Below are positions 9,072 to 16,780 of a stretch of DNA of 64,000 nucleotides, piece after piece; position 1 is the stretch's first letter, and each line of letters starts with the position of its first letter. Source of the stretch: ZC4RG17 sp036380875. GTDB taxonomy: Bacteria > Actinomycetota > Acidimicrobiia > Spongiisociales > ZC4RG35. A model generated the notes under the pieces. The model was not told the origin of the DNA. It made no database searches and saw nothing but the letters and a program-made list of their open reading frames with translations. The stretch spans positions 1-64,000 of the forward strand of contig DASVDX010000083.1 in assembly GCA_036380875.1 (NCBI GenBank), given 5' to 3'. The translations under genes were made by a program, and so were the position numbers.

Positions 9072-10176
9072 CATCGAACTCGCCCTGGCGGCGTCGGCCC
9101 GGCCCTGGGCGGGCTCCCTCCATCGGTTCCTCGCCGATCACGGCGGCGCCCGGGTGAGGGCGATCGTCATGGGCCCCGAGGAAGCGGTAGCCGAGAGCTA
9201 CGACGCCTTGATCATCGACGACGTCTGTTCTTTCCTGACGCCCCGGCTCGTCGATCAGGTGCGTCGGCACGGTCGTCTCGTGGTGGGCGTCTACGACGCC
9301 CGGGACGGCGCCGACGCCAAACGGCGCCTTCTCGACTGCGGCGTCGACGACGTGATAGAAGCCGACGCCGGTCCTGAGGAGTTCCTCGACGTGGTGCGGG
9401 CGGTGCTGGACCTGGCTCCGTACGCCCCCATCTCTTCACCGGCGTCGCCCCCGGAACGGAAGGGGCACGTGATCGTCGTCGGGGCGCCACCCGGCGGATG
9501 TGGTGCGTCCGAGGTGGCGCTAGCGCTGGCCGAGACGCACGACGCCCTCCTCATCGATGCCGACGACGTGTCCCCTTCGCTGGCGCAACGACTCGGGGCC
9601 CCGCTCCTGCCCAACCTGCGGACCGCCATCGACGTCGTGTACCACCAGTCCGGCTCGCTCGACGACGTCATCGTCGACGCGGGAGTGCGCCTGCTCGCCG
9701 GCCTCGCCACCGGCGACGATTGGGGCCAACTCCATCCGGGCGAGGTCGAGGCCGTAGTCGCCGAAGCTGCTGCCCGCCATCTCGAGGTCATCGTCAACAT
9801 CGGATCGGGGCTGGAGCGCCCCCAAGTCGGCGAAGGCCGCTTCGGTCTCGCCCGGGCCCTGGTGCGGATGGCCGACCGCATAGTCGGAGTCGGCCTTCCC
9901 CACCCGGTCGGCCTGGCCAGGCTCGTGCGGTGGGCATCCGAGGCAACCACGCTGGCGCCGGACACTCCGCTCCTCCTGGCGGTGAACCGCATCGATCGTT
10001 CGCCCTACCGGCGGGCAGAGATCGAAATCGAGCTAGGCAGCGCGATGCCCGGAATGCCGATCCATTTCCTCCCCGAAGACAAGCGGGTGGCCGAGGCGGC
10101 GTGGGCCGGAACGCCGGTTCCACGGGGACCGTTCCGCCGGGCCGTGAGCCGTCTCGCTGCCGAGGTGGCGGCGTGA
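9064..10176 (+). CDS. tadZ: TadZ/CpaE-like MinD-family ATPase with degenerate P-loop
   Basis: 370 aa. Residues 1-125 look like a receiver-like pseudo-domain (YDALIIDDVCS..., GVYDARDGADAKRRLLDCGVDDVIEA). Residues 132-370 are a MinD/ParA-type fold. TadZ/CpaE proteins set the polar location of the pilus and recruit TadA. The deviant Walker A is altered to GAPPGGCGAS near residue 140: both lysines normally found in KGGxGKT are missing, so ATP hydrolysis is doubtful. Later MinD-like elements (DALLIDADD, ADRIVGVGLPHPVGLARLVR, AVNRID) remain. Overlaps tadA by 4 nt (GTGA). Confidence 0.83.
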   Translation: MADIELALAASARPWAGSLHRFLADHGGARVRAIVMGPEEAVAESYDALIIDDVCSFLTPRLVDQVRRHGRLVVGVYDARDGADAKRRLLDCGVDDVIEADAGPEEFLDVVRAVLDLAPYAPISSPASPPERKGHVIVVGAPPGGCGASEVALALAETHDALLIDADDVSPSLAQRLGAPLLPNLRTAIDVVYHQSGSLDDVIVDAGVRLLAGLATGDDWGQLHPGEVEAVVAEAAARHLEVIVNIGSGLERPQVGEGRFGLARALVRMADRIVGVGLPHPVGLARLVRWASEATTLAPDTPLLLAVNRIDRSPYRRAEIEIELGSAMPGMPIHFLPEDKRVAEAAWAGTPVPRGPFRRAVSRLAAEVAA

Positions 10177-11441
10177 ACGGCGCCTACGAAGACATCCGCC
10201 GTCGGGTCGTCACCGCCGTCGACGAGCGGAAACTCGACGTCACCGCCAATCGGGCCGGCGTGCGCACCCTGGTCGTGGAAGCCGTGGAGGACTATCAGCG
10301 TCGCGCCCAACTCGGCCAGAACCGGCCTCTGGCCGATCCGGCGGCGATGGTCGAGCGAGTGTTGCGGTCGGTCGCCGACCTCGGCCCTCTGACGTCGCTG
10401 CTCTCCCGAGACGACATCGAGGAGGTGTTCATCGAGGGCGGTCGGGTCACCTATCTCGACGCCTCCGGGCGGCTGCGCGCCATCGACGAGCCCACATCCG
10501 AGCGTGAGAACCGCCAGGTCATCGATCGCCTGCTCGCCGACGCGGACCGGCGACTCGACGCATCCAGCCCCATGGTCCAGGCACGGGTGCTGGGGGAGTC
10601 GGCCCGCCTGACGGCCGTGATCCCGCCCATCTCCGATCGTCTGTCGGCCACGATTCGCCGGTACGCGCTCCGCCGGGAGAGTCTCGACACGATGGTCGAG
10701 CGATCAGCGCTGTCGGCAACGGCCGCCCGGTTCCTGTGGGCGGTGATGCAGGCCACGACGTCGGTCGTGGTGTCGGGACCCCCGGGAGCCGGCAAGACGT
10801 CCCTGCTGTCTGCGCTGATAGGTGCGGTGCCCGCCTCCCACTGCGTGCGCTGCTGCGAAGAGGTCCGTGAACTCCACGTTCCGCTCGTCCACGGCTCTTT
10901 CTACGAAGCGCGGCCGCCGGCACTCGACGGCTCGGGTGAGATCAGCTTGCGGGACCTGGTGAAGTTGGTCCTGGCGATGCGTCCCGACCGGATCGTCGTG
11001 GGGGAGGTGCGCGGGGCAGAGGCGTTCGAATTGACGAGGGCGGTCAACGCGGGGTGTGGCTTCGCTTGCACGGTCCACGCCAACTCGGCGCCGGATGCGC
11101 TCAACGCGTTGGTCAACGCGGCCCTGATGGCGGGCGAGAACGTCACCGAGTCCGTCGTCCGCAAGGTGTTCGCCTCGGCGATCGACTTCGTCGTCCACCT
11201 AGATCGCGACACGGCCGGCGAAGGGCCGGTGCGTCGGCGAGTGATGGAGATCCTCGCCGTGGTTCCGTCGCTGCGTGACGATTTCTCGACCCAGCCGATC
11301 TTCGTCCGGGAGCACCTAGGGGCACCTCTCGAGTGGACCGGCGCCCTACCGCCGCAGCCGGTGACCGACCGTATCGAGCGGGCGACCGGAGAGGTGGGTC
11401 TTCGCTCCATCCTCGGCGGCCAGCGGGAGGTAGTGGCATGA
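10173..11441 (+). CDS. tadA: Tad pilus secretion ATPase TadA/CpaF
   Basis: 422 aa, the motor ATPase that powers Flp pilin assembly, cytoplasmic and bound to TadB/TadC. Walker A SGPPGAGKTS (about residues 202-211), Asp/Glu-containing Walker B RIVVGEVRG (about 273) and the histidine box CTVHANS (about 299) are intact. The N-terminal domain precedes residue 150 (SRDDIEEVFIEGG). GTG start at 10173 overlaps the tadZ stop; the frame continues open far upstream, but that part is the shadow of tadZ. Confidence 0.93.
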   Translation: MNGAYEDIRRRVVTAVDERKLDVTANRAGVRTLVVEAVEDYQRRAQLGQNRPLADPAAMVERVLRSVADLGPLTSLLSRDDIEEVFIEGGRVTYLDASGRLRAIDEPTSERENRQVIDRLLADADRRLDASSPMVQARVLGESARLTAVIPPISDRLSATIRRYALRRESLDTMVERSALSATAARFLWAVMQATTSVVVSGPPGAGKTSLLSALIGAVPASHCVRCCEEVRELHVPLVHGSFYEARPPALDGSGEISLRDLVKLVLAMRPDRIVVGEVRGAEAFELTRAVNAGCGFACTVHANSAPDALNALVNAALMAGENVTESVVRKVFASAIDFVVHLDRDTAGEGPVRRRVMEILAVVPSLRDDFSTQPIFVREHLGAPLEWTGALPPQPVTDRIERATGEVGLRSILGGQREVVA

Positions 11442-12295
11442 GACTCCTCGTCGCAGTGCTCAGCGCCCTCGCCGCAGGGGCAGTCGTGGCCGCCGCCCTG
11501 GGCCTGCTTCCCGCGCCCCAGTGGCGTCGTAGGAGAACGGCCCGGGCGCAGGAGTGGCTGCGGCAGGCGGGAGTCACGACCACGCCACGCCAGTTCTGGG
11601 GGATCTCGGCCGGCTCGGCCCTGTTGACGTTCCTTCTGCTCTCGTGGCTGACGGCCAACTGGGCGATAGCGCTCGTTCCGGCGCTGCTGGTGGGCATGCT
11701 TCCCCGCCTCTACTTCGCCTCCCAGCGGCGAAAGCGCCTCGGAGAGCTGCGACAGGCGTGGCCGGACGGTCTGCGCGATCTGGTGGCGTCCATCGCCGCC
11801 GGAAGATCTCTGGCGCGGGCGTTGGAGGCGCTCGCAGTAGAAGGCCCTGAGCCGCTGCGAAGGGCATTCGCTCCTTATCCGTTCCTCGCTCGCAGCCTGG
11901 GGGTCGCACCCGCTCTCGAGGCGATACGGGACCAGGCGGCGGACCCCACCACGGACCGGGTCATCGAGGTGCTGATCGTCGCCAATGAGAAGGGCGGCGC
12001 AATCGTTCCCGAGATCCTGCGCGATCTGGCGGAAGCAACCGCGCGTGACGTGTGGGCGGCCGAGGAGATAGACACGGCGGCGCTCGAGTACCGGCTCAAC
12101 GCCCGCGTCGTATTCATCCTCCCATGGCTGGTGCTCGTGGCGATGACCGCTCGGGACGGGCCGTTCCGGGAGTTCTACGCCACCCCCCTGGGTCTGGCGG
12201 TCATCGCTCTGGGCGGGGTCATGTCGCTCGGAGGTGCCTGGCTGGTCAGCCGGCTGGGCCGAACTCCCGAGGAGCCAAGGGTGCTCGGACGATGA
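11438..12295 (+). CDS. tadB: Tad pilus inner-membrane platform protein TadB
   Basis: 285 aa. N-terminal membrane segment, two further hydrophobic segments near residues 60-90, a cytoplasmic T2SSF domain (DLVASIAAGRSLARALEAL..., VIEVLIVANEKGGAIVPEIL), then two C-terminal membrane segments. With TadC it forms the membrane platform on which TadA acts. ATG 11438 overlaps the tadA stop (ATGA). Confidence 0.87.
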   Translation: MRLLVAVLSALAAGAVVAAALGLLPAPQWRRRRTARAQEWLRQAGVTTTPRQFWGISAGSALLTFLLLSWLTANWAIALVPALLVGMLPRLYFASQRRKRLGELRQAWPDGLRDLVASIAAGRSLARALEALAVEGPEPLRRAFAPYPFLARSLGVAPALEAIRDQAADPTTDRVIEVLIVANEKGGAIVPEILRDLAEATARDVWAAEEIDTAALEYRLNARVVFILPWLVLVAMTARDGPFREFYATPLGLAVIALGGVMSLGGAWLVSRLGRTPEEPRVLGR

Positions 12296-13209
12296 CGCCG
12301 GTGGTGGTGCTGGCCGCCACGGCTTCGGCGGTCGTCGCGGGAGGGCTGATGTGGCTGCTGATCTCGCCGACGCCGCGTCTCGGGCCACGCCTACGCCCGT
12401 ATGTCTTCCCATCGGGAGCGCCGATCGCCGCTGAGGCCACCTCCGCCGTGGCGCGCGTGTTCGGTCCAATCGTGAAACGGCTCGCAACCGCCGTCGGGAG
12501 ACGCCTCGACCCCGCAGGAGAGCAGCGCCTCGCCCTGCGTCTGCGGCAGGCCGGCTACGAGCCGCGGGCATCCGATGAAGAGAGAGTCGCAGCCTTCCGA
12601 GTTCGGCAACTGCGCGCTCTCTTCTCCGGGGCGGTGATGGGCGGCGCGGCTGGGATCGCCACGGGCGCCTCCACTCCCGCCGTGCTCACACTGGTCGTGG
12701 CGGGAGGCGTTGCCGCCGTGGGTCGTACCCGAGGCCGACTGGAGAGGGCGATCGAAGAGCGGCGACTCCGAATGCGAATCGAGATCTACACGATCGACCA
12801 ACTGCTGGCTCTCAGGGTCCGAGCCGGCGGAGCGGTTCTCCAGGCGGTGAACCAGGTCATCAGACGAGGCAGGGGTGAGGTGGTCTCCGACCTGGCCGAA
12901 GCCGTCCGACTCCATCGGGCAGGGATGACTGTCGCCGAAGCTTTCCAGCGGATCGCCGACGCCACTCCGGAGCCGGCGTGTGCTCGTACCTATCGGCTGC
13001 TGGCGATCGCCGATGAGCGGGGCGTGGACCTGGCGGCGGGACTCTTGGCTTTGGCCGAGGACGTGCGAGAGACGAGGCGGGAGGCCATGAAGCGAACGGC
13101 GACTCGTCGCCGCGCCGCGATGTTGGTGCCCACGATCGCCCTCCTTGCGCCCACCTTGTTGCTCTTCGTGGCAGCACCTCTTCCGTACCTGCTCACCGGT
13201 TGGCGATGA
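12292..13209 (+). CDS. tadC: Tad pilus inner-membrane platform protein TadC
   Basis: 305 aa. Same plan as TadB: N-terminal membrane segment, cytoplasmic region, paired helices (LFSGAVMGGAAGIATGASTP), a T2SSF domain (LLALRVRAGGAVLQAVNQVI..., VAEAFQRIADATPEPACART) and a C-terminal hydrophobic end. ATG 12292 overlaps the tadB stop by 4 nt, showing tight coupling of the two platform subunits. Confidence 0.87.
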   Translation: MTPVVVLAATASAVVAGGLMWLLISPTPRLGPRLRPYVFPSGAPIAAEATSAVARVFGPIVKRLATAVGRRLDPAGEQRLALRLRQAGYEPRASDEERVAAFRVRQLRALFSGAVMGGAAGIATGASTPAVLTLVVAGGVAAVGRTRGRLERAIEERRLRMRIEIYTIDQLLALRVRAGGAVLQAVNQVIRRGRGEVVSDLAEAVRLHRAGMTVAEAFQRIADATPEPACARTYRLLAIADERGVDLAAGLLALAEDVRETRREAMKRTATRRRAAMLVPTIALLAPTLLLFVAAPLPYLLTGWR

Positions 13210-13225
13210 GAAAGGAGCCGCATCT

Positions 13226-13417
13226 ATGTCGGAAATGCTGAGACGGGTGGTCGCCCTCGTCGAGAAGGTCCACCGGGACGACCGGGGCCTGAACACTGCC
13301 GAGTTGATGGGCAACGCCGCCCTGGCGATTGCCGCCCTGGTGGTGATCTGGGCTGCCCTGGAGGCACTGGGCCTCGACGTCGTGAATTGGATCAGCACAC
13401 AGATCCTCGGCGGCTAG
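13226..13417 (+). CDS. flp: Flp-type pilin (major pilin candidate)
   Basis: 63 aa. Charged leader (MSEMLRRVVALVEKVHRDDRG) followed by a hydrophobic helix, as in Flp prepilins. In the segment RGLNTAELMG the Gly, then Thr-Ala-Glu, place a Glu about five residues after a likely prepilin cleavage site. It is the only gene in the operon with its own strong ribosome site separated from the previous stop (AAAGGAG, 8 nt before ATG 13226), which fits the high expression needed for a major subunit. No prepilin peptidase gene lies in this window. Confidence 0.75.
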   Translation: MSEMLRRVVALVEKVHRDDRGLNTAELMGNAALAIAALVVIWAALEALGLDVVNWISTQILGG

Positions 13418-13773
13418 AGGGAGGGTTCGCTTCCCTCCAGTTCGTCCTCGCCGCTGCCCTGGCGATGCTCATGGTGGTGGGCCTCGTCCAACTGGTGGCG
13501 TACCAGTACACGCGGGGAGCAGTGATGGCCTCCCTCGAGCGGGCGGCGAGAGCAGGAACAGTCGCCGGAGCGGGAGCGGACGAGTGCATGAGCGTCCTCG
13601 CAGACTCTCTCGGTTCGGTCGTCGGGGGTCTCGCCGAATCGGTCGGGTTCGAGTGCGAAGACGTCGGCGACAGGGTCATCGCCCGCGCCCAGGGAGTGGT
13701 GCCGGGATGGCTCTCATCGATGTCGGACCTCTCCTTCACCCTCGAGACATGGGCGTGGCGGGAAAGCCCCTGA
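13387..13773 (+). CDS. TadE-like minor pilin
   Basis: 128 aa. Leader (DQHTDPRRLEGG) then a hydrophobic helix starting FASLQFVLAA, the layout of TadE pseudopilins cleaved after a Gly. Two Cys (in DECMS and FECED) could form a disulfide. The start is uncertain: TTG 13387 inside flp gives a sensible leader, and there is no ATG or GTG at the right place; GAGGGAGG at 13420 lies too far downstream for it. Overlaps flp by 31 nt and the next gene by 25 nt. Confidence 0.65.
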   Translation: MDQHTDPRRLEGGFASLQFVLAAALAMLMVVGLVQLVAYQYTRGAVMASLERAARAGTVAGAGADECMSVLADSLGSVVGGLAESVGFECEDVGDRVIARAQGVVPGWLSSMSDLSFTLETWAWRESP

Positions 13774-14168
13774 GCCAGCGCGGTTCGGCGGCGCTGGAGC
13801 TGGCCCTGGGGATGGGCCTGTTCGTGCTGCCGGCGGTGGTGCTCGTGCTGGCCTTCTCGCCATGGCTCGAGGCGAAGACATTCGCTCGTTCTGCCGCGGC
13901 AGAGGGTGCTCGGGCCGCGGTGTTGGCCGACGCCGATCCGGCGGAGGCAGGTATCGCTGCGGTTCAACCGATGGCGGAAGCCCGTGGTTACGACGCCGAG
14001 ATCGTGATGTGTGGTGGCGGCCCGTGCTCGCTCGAGCGTGGCTCCTACATAACTGTGGAGGTGACCATCGATGTGCCGCTGATCCTCACTCCGTGGGGAG
14101 AAGTCGGAGGCATCCCGGTCAGTGCCTTCCACGCCGAACCCGTCGACGCCTACCGCAGCCTCCCATGA
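13749..14168 (+). CDS. tadE: TadE-family pseudopilin
   Basis: 139 aa. Leader MGVAGKPLSQRG followed by SAALELALGMGLFVLPAVV, the classic TadE form with Glu in the N-terminal helix after a Gly. The C-terminal domain holds a Cys pair (VMCGGGPCS). Minor pilins of this type initiate or cap Flp fibres. Start is ATG 13749 within the end of the previous gene; GTG 13755 is an alternative. Followed by a 4-nt overlap with the TadG-like gene. Confidence 0.75.
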   Translation: MGVAGKPLSQRGSAALELALGMGLFVLPAVVLVLAFSPWLEAKTFARSAAAEGARAAVLADADPAEAGIAAVQPMAEARGYDAEIVMCGGGPCSLERGSYITVEVTIDVPLILTPWGEVGGIPVSAFHAEPVDAYRSLP

Positions 14169-14575
14169 AGGACGAGCGCGGGTCGGTCACGCTGTGGATG
14201 GTGGGTCTGGTGATGGTCGTCTTCGTGGTCGGCGGGATCGCTTTGGACCTGTGGCGAGGCCTGGCCGCCTACCGGTTCGTCAGCTCGCTCGTCGATTCGG
14301 CGGCCGTGGCGGCGGGAAGCGGCATCGACGAGACGGCATGGCGAACGGAGGGGCAACTGGTCCTAGATCCCGATCGGGTGCGAGCTCGTGTCGAGGATGC
14401 GATCGCCGCCCAGGCGGGTGTGCCAGTCCATCACGACGTCTTCACGGCGGCAGACGGGGCTGAGGCGACCGTAACGGCGTGGACGTCGGTCGACCTGACG
14501 TTGCTGCGGTTGGTCACCGCGGGTCCGATCGAGGTCAGCGCTCGGGCGACGGTGGTTCCTACTCTGTCCCCGTGA
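14165..14575 (+). CDS. Short TadG-like membrane protein
   Basis: 136 aa. N-terminus MKDERGSVTLWMVGLVMVVF with RGS before a hydrophobic helix, then LDLWRGLAAYRFVSSLVDSAAVAAGSG, the usual TadG/TadE-like start (DUF2134-like). Much shorter than proteobacterial TadG, with no von Willebrand domain, as is common in actinobacterial loci. ATG overlaps the previous stop (ATGA). Confidence 0.7.
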   Translation: MKDERGSVTLWMVGLVMVVFVVGGIALDLWRGLAAYRFVSSLVDSAAVAAGSGIDETAWRTEGQLVLDPDRVRARVEDAIAAQAGVPVHHDVFTAADGAEATVTAWTSVDLTLLRLVTAGPIEVSARATVVPTLSP

Positions 14576-15117
14576 TGCGCCCTTCCCGGGCCGCGGCTGC
14601 GGTGGTGGTGTTGGTCTTGGCGGGCCTGGCGGTATGGGCTTCGCGTTCGGGCACCACCGGTTCATCGGCGCCCAACACCACGACTTCGGACACGACTGAT
14701 CTCCGCTCGTCGCCGGTCGCCGCCCATACCTCGGTGCCGAGCGTGTCGGGCGACACGACGAGCACCACGAGCGTCGACGACCCCGAGGCCTTGATCCGAG
14801 CGGCCCTCGACGGTTGGGGCCGGTTCGCCGTGACCGGCGATCTGGCAGAGGTGGAGCCGTGGTTCGCCAGCGACGGGCCCCAGATGACCCGCTTTCGCGG
14901 AGAAGCGCAGATGATCGCCGTCGCCCCTCCCGGTGACCCGCCCTATGAGGTGACCTTCGTCCCCATCGACTTCTCGGGTGACGACCAAGAGCAGCGGATC
15001 CAGGCCGAAGTCGTGTTCGTGCGCACCGGTGAGCCGTCCCAGCAGTTCGAATGGGTGTTTGTCGTCCGCAGGATCGAGGGTCGCTGGTGGGTGTGGACGG
15101 TGGAGAACGCGCCGTGA
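14572..15117 (+). CDS. Anchored extracytoplasmic protein closing the Tad operon
   Basis: 181 aa, unrecognised. N-terminal hydrophobic segment (AAAAVVVLVLAGLAVWA), a Ser/Thr-rich spacer of about 50 residues, then a compact alpha+beta domain (IRAALDGWGRFAVTGDLAEV... FEWVFVVRRIEGRWWVWTVE) with the feel of an NTF2-like fold. GTG 14572 overlaps the TadG-like stop (GTGA); ATG 14578 directly follows in the same frame region and may be used instead. Probably a surface accessory of the pilus; function unknown. Confidence 0.65.
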   Translation: MMRPSRAAAAVVVLVLAGLAVWASRSGTTGSSAPNTTTSDTTDLRSSPVAAHTSVPSVSGDTTSTTSVDDPEALIRAALDGWGRFAVTGDLAEVEPWFASDGPQMTRFRGEAQMIAVAPPGDPPYEVTFVPIDFSGDDQEQRIQAEVVFVRTGEPSQQFEWVFVVRRIEGRWWVWTVENAP

Positions 15118-15124
15118 GCCGAGT

Positions 15125-15153
15125 ATGACGAATCGCCGTCTGCGGGCTACCAT
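15125..15153 (+). promoter_or_regulatory. Promoter of the tRNA-Gln/tRNA-Glu pair
   Basis: -35 ATGACG (15125-15130), 17 nt, -10 TACCAT (15148-15153), about 45 nt before tRNA-Gln. The other tRNA-Glu promoter in this window uses the same -10 hexamer and spacing. Confidence 0.6.
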
Positions 15154-15197
15154 GTAGCTTCCTCCTGCTTCTCCGACTCTGGTTGGAGGAGCCGCGT

Positions 15198-15269
15198 TCG
15201 GGGGTGGTGTAATTGGCAACACGACAGGTTCTGGCCCTGTTATTGAGGGTTCGAGTCCTTCCCCCCGAG
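15198..15269 (+). tRNA. tRNA-Gln (anticodon CTG)
   Basis: Folds as a complete cloverleaf: acceptor TCGGGGG/CCCCCGA, D stem GTGT/ACAC, anticodon stem ACAGG/CCTGT with loop TTCTGGC (anticodon CTG, 15231-15233), T stem GAGGG/CCTTC with T-loop TTCGAGT. Discriminator G15269. CCA is not encoded, so it must be added after transcription. Confidence 0.95.
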
Positions 15270-15297
15270 CTTCCGGCGCCCCTGTGGCGTCGGCCGC

Positions 15298-15373
15298 GGC
15301 CCCGTCGTCTAGCGGCCTAGGACGCCGGCCTCTCAAGCCGGTAACGCCGGTTCAAATCCGGTCGGGGCTGCCA
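15298..15373 (+). tRNA. tRNA-Glu (anticodon CTC)
   Basis: Acceptor GGCCCCG/CGGGGCT (one G-U pair), anticodon stem CCGGC/GCCGG with loop CTCTCAA (anticodon CTC, 15332-15334), T-loop TTCAAAT, discriminator G. CCA is encoded at 15371-15373, unlike the tRNA-Gln 28 nt upstream. Both are probably made from one precursor. Confidence 0.95.
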
Positions 15374-15378
15374 CCCAT

Positions 15379-15403
15379 AGACCCCCGCTTCGTGCGGGGG
15401 TCT
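15379..15403 (+). terminator. Intrinsic terminator after the tRNA pair
   Basis: Perfect 10-bp stem AGACCCCCGC/GCGGGGGTCT with loop TTCGT, followed by the T-rich TCTCGTTTGT. Confidence 0.85.
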
Positions 15404-15410
15404 TCTCGTT

Positions 15411-15451
15411 TGTGAAGATTTCTGTGGCGGAGAGCGCGGAAGATCTTCACA
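15411..15451. other. Inverted repeat at the 3' end of the sigma factor gene
   Basis: 9-bp arms TGTGAAGAT (15411-15419) and ATCTTCACA (15443-15451) flank 23 nt. The right arm contains the stop codon of the minus-strand sigma gene. Could be a weak transcription end for that gene, converging with the tRNA terminator; no T-run follows on the minus strand. Confidence 0.4.
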
Positions 15452-16697
15452 GAGACTCGGCTCGGGCGGTGAGCAGTTGCCGCTCGGCCTCGTTCTGGGT
15501 CAGTTGGGCGGCGCGGGTGAACTCAGCGCGGGCCTCTTCCAACCGTCCGGCCTTCTCCAGGAGATCCGCCCGGACGCTTGCCAGCAGGTGGCTGTCCTCG
15601 AGCAGTGGCTCCGTGGCCAGGGCCCCGACGAGTTCCAGGCCGGCCTCGGGCCCCTCGGCCATGCCCACCGCCACCGCCCGGTTGAGCTCCACGACCGGGG
15701 AGGGGTAGCGGGCGGCGAGTTCGTCGTAGAGGCGGACGATCTCTTTCCAGTCGGTCTCCTCGAAGGTGTGGGCTCGGGCGTGACAGGCGGCGATCTCCGC
15801 CTGGAGCAGATAGAAGCCCGGCTCCGGCGCCAGATCCCGCGCCCGGTCGAGGGCGGCGAGACCGCGCTTGATGTGGAGGCGGTCCCAGCGGCGGCGGTCC
15901 TGGTCGGGGAGGCGGACGGGGTTGCCGTCGGCGTCGATCCGGGTGCGAAAACGCGAGGCCTGGATCTCCATCAGCGCCAGCAGGCCATGGGCCTCGGATT
16001 CCTCGGGAGCGAGACCGACGAGGATCCGGCCCAGGCGCAGCGCCTCCATGCACAGGTCGGCCCGCAGCCAGTACTGCCCGGAGGTGGCCGTGTAGCCCTC
16101 GTTGAAGATGAGATAGATCACCTCGAGGACCGAAGAGAGCCGCTCGGCGAGCTCGTCGGGCGGAGGGGTCTCGAACGGGATCTGCTCTCTGGCCAGGGTG
16201 CGTTTCGCCCGCACGATCCGCTGGGCGATGGTCGGCTTCGGGGCGAGGAAGGCCCGAGCGATTTCGGCGGTCGTCAGGCCGCCGAGTAGGCGCAGGGTGA
16301 GCGCCACCCGGGCCTCCATCGACAGCACCGGGTGGCAGGCGATGAACATCAACCGCAGGATGTCGTCACCCACGGGATCGTCGAGAGCCCTGTCCCAGTC
16401 GGGGTCGTCGACCGAGCCGAGCTCGGCATCGCGCGCCAACATCGCCTGCTTGTTTTCATAGGTGACGTTGCGCCGGATCCGGTCCACCGCCTTGTTGCGG
16501 GCGGTGCGCATCAGCCAGGCGGCCGGACGGTCGGGGATACCCGTCTGCGGCCATTGCTCCAACGCAGCCACGAAGGCGTCCTGGGCCAGTTCTTCGGCGA
16601 GGCCCACGTCGCGCACGAGGCGGCTGATGGCGGCGGTCACCTTCGTCGACTCGATGCGCCACACCGCCTCGATCGTCCGCTGGATGTCGGTGCTCAC
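15447..16697 (-). CDS. ECF sigma factor with C-terminal helical extension (DGPF-associated, ECF42-like)
   Basis: 416 aa. Residues 1-170 hold sigma-70 regions 2 and 4 (LAEELAQDAFVAALEQWP; PAAWLMRTARNKAVDRIRR; LLGGLTTAEIARAFL). A long C-terminal region (about 200 aa, TPR-like) follows, characteristic of the ECF group usually encoded beside DGPF/YCII proteins. The gene immediately upstream is such a DGPF protein and no anti-sigma factor is present, which fits that group; the extension is thought to control activity. Start GTG 16697 gives the family N-terminus (TDIQRTIEAVWRIES). The 83-nt gap upstream holds a strong hairpin in the mRNA leader. Confidence 0.9.
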   Translation of the reverse strand: MSTDIQRTIEAVWRIESTKVTAAISRLVRDVGLAEELAQDAFVAALEQWPQTGIPDRPAAWLMRTARNKAVDRIRRNVTYENKQAMLARDAELGSVDDPDWDRALDDPVGDDILRLMFIACHPVLSMEARVALTLRLLGGLTTAEIARAFLAPKPTIAQRIVRAKRTLAREQIPFETPPPDELAERLSSVLEVIYLIFNEGYTATSGQYWLRADLCMEALRLGRILVGLAPEESEAHGLLALMEIQASRFRTRIDADGNPVRLPDQDRRRWDRLHIKRGLAALDRARDLAPEPGFYLLQAEIAACHARAHTFEETDWKEIVRLYDELAARYPSPVVELNRAVAVGMAEGPEAGLELVGALATEPLLEDSHLLASVRADLLEKAGRLEEARAEFTRAAQLTQNEAERQLLTARAESL

Positions 16698-16729
16698 CGC
16701 AGTGAGTGAAGCAGCGCTCCAACGCAACC

Positions 16730-16764
16730 GAGCCGGAGGCGAGCAGGCTGCTCACCTCCGGCTC
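16730..16764 (-). promoter_or_regulatory. Strong two-part hairpin between DGPF gene and sigma gene
   Basis: Outer stem GAGCCGGAGG/CCTCCGGCTC (10 bp) encloses an inner palindrome GAGCAG-G-CTGCTC (6 bp), leaving almost no unpaired bases. It lies 33 nt upstream of the sigma start codon and 17 nt after the DGPF stop. No T-run follows, so partial termination or processing that lowers sigma expression relative to the DGPF protein is plausible. Confidence 0.6.
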
Positions 16765-16780
16765 TGGCCCGGCATGGTGT

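Noticed and set aside
9498..10172. Upstream extension of the TadA frame
   Set aside because: Lies inside tadZ in another frame, with no family similarity; GTG 10173 fits the 4-nt overlap and family length.
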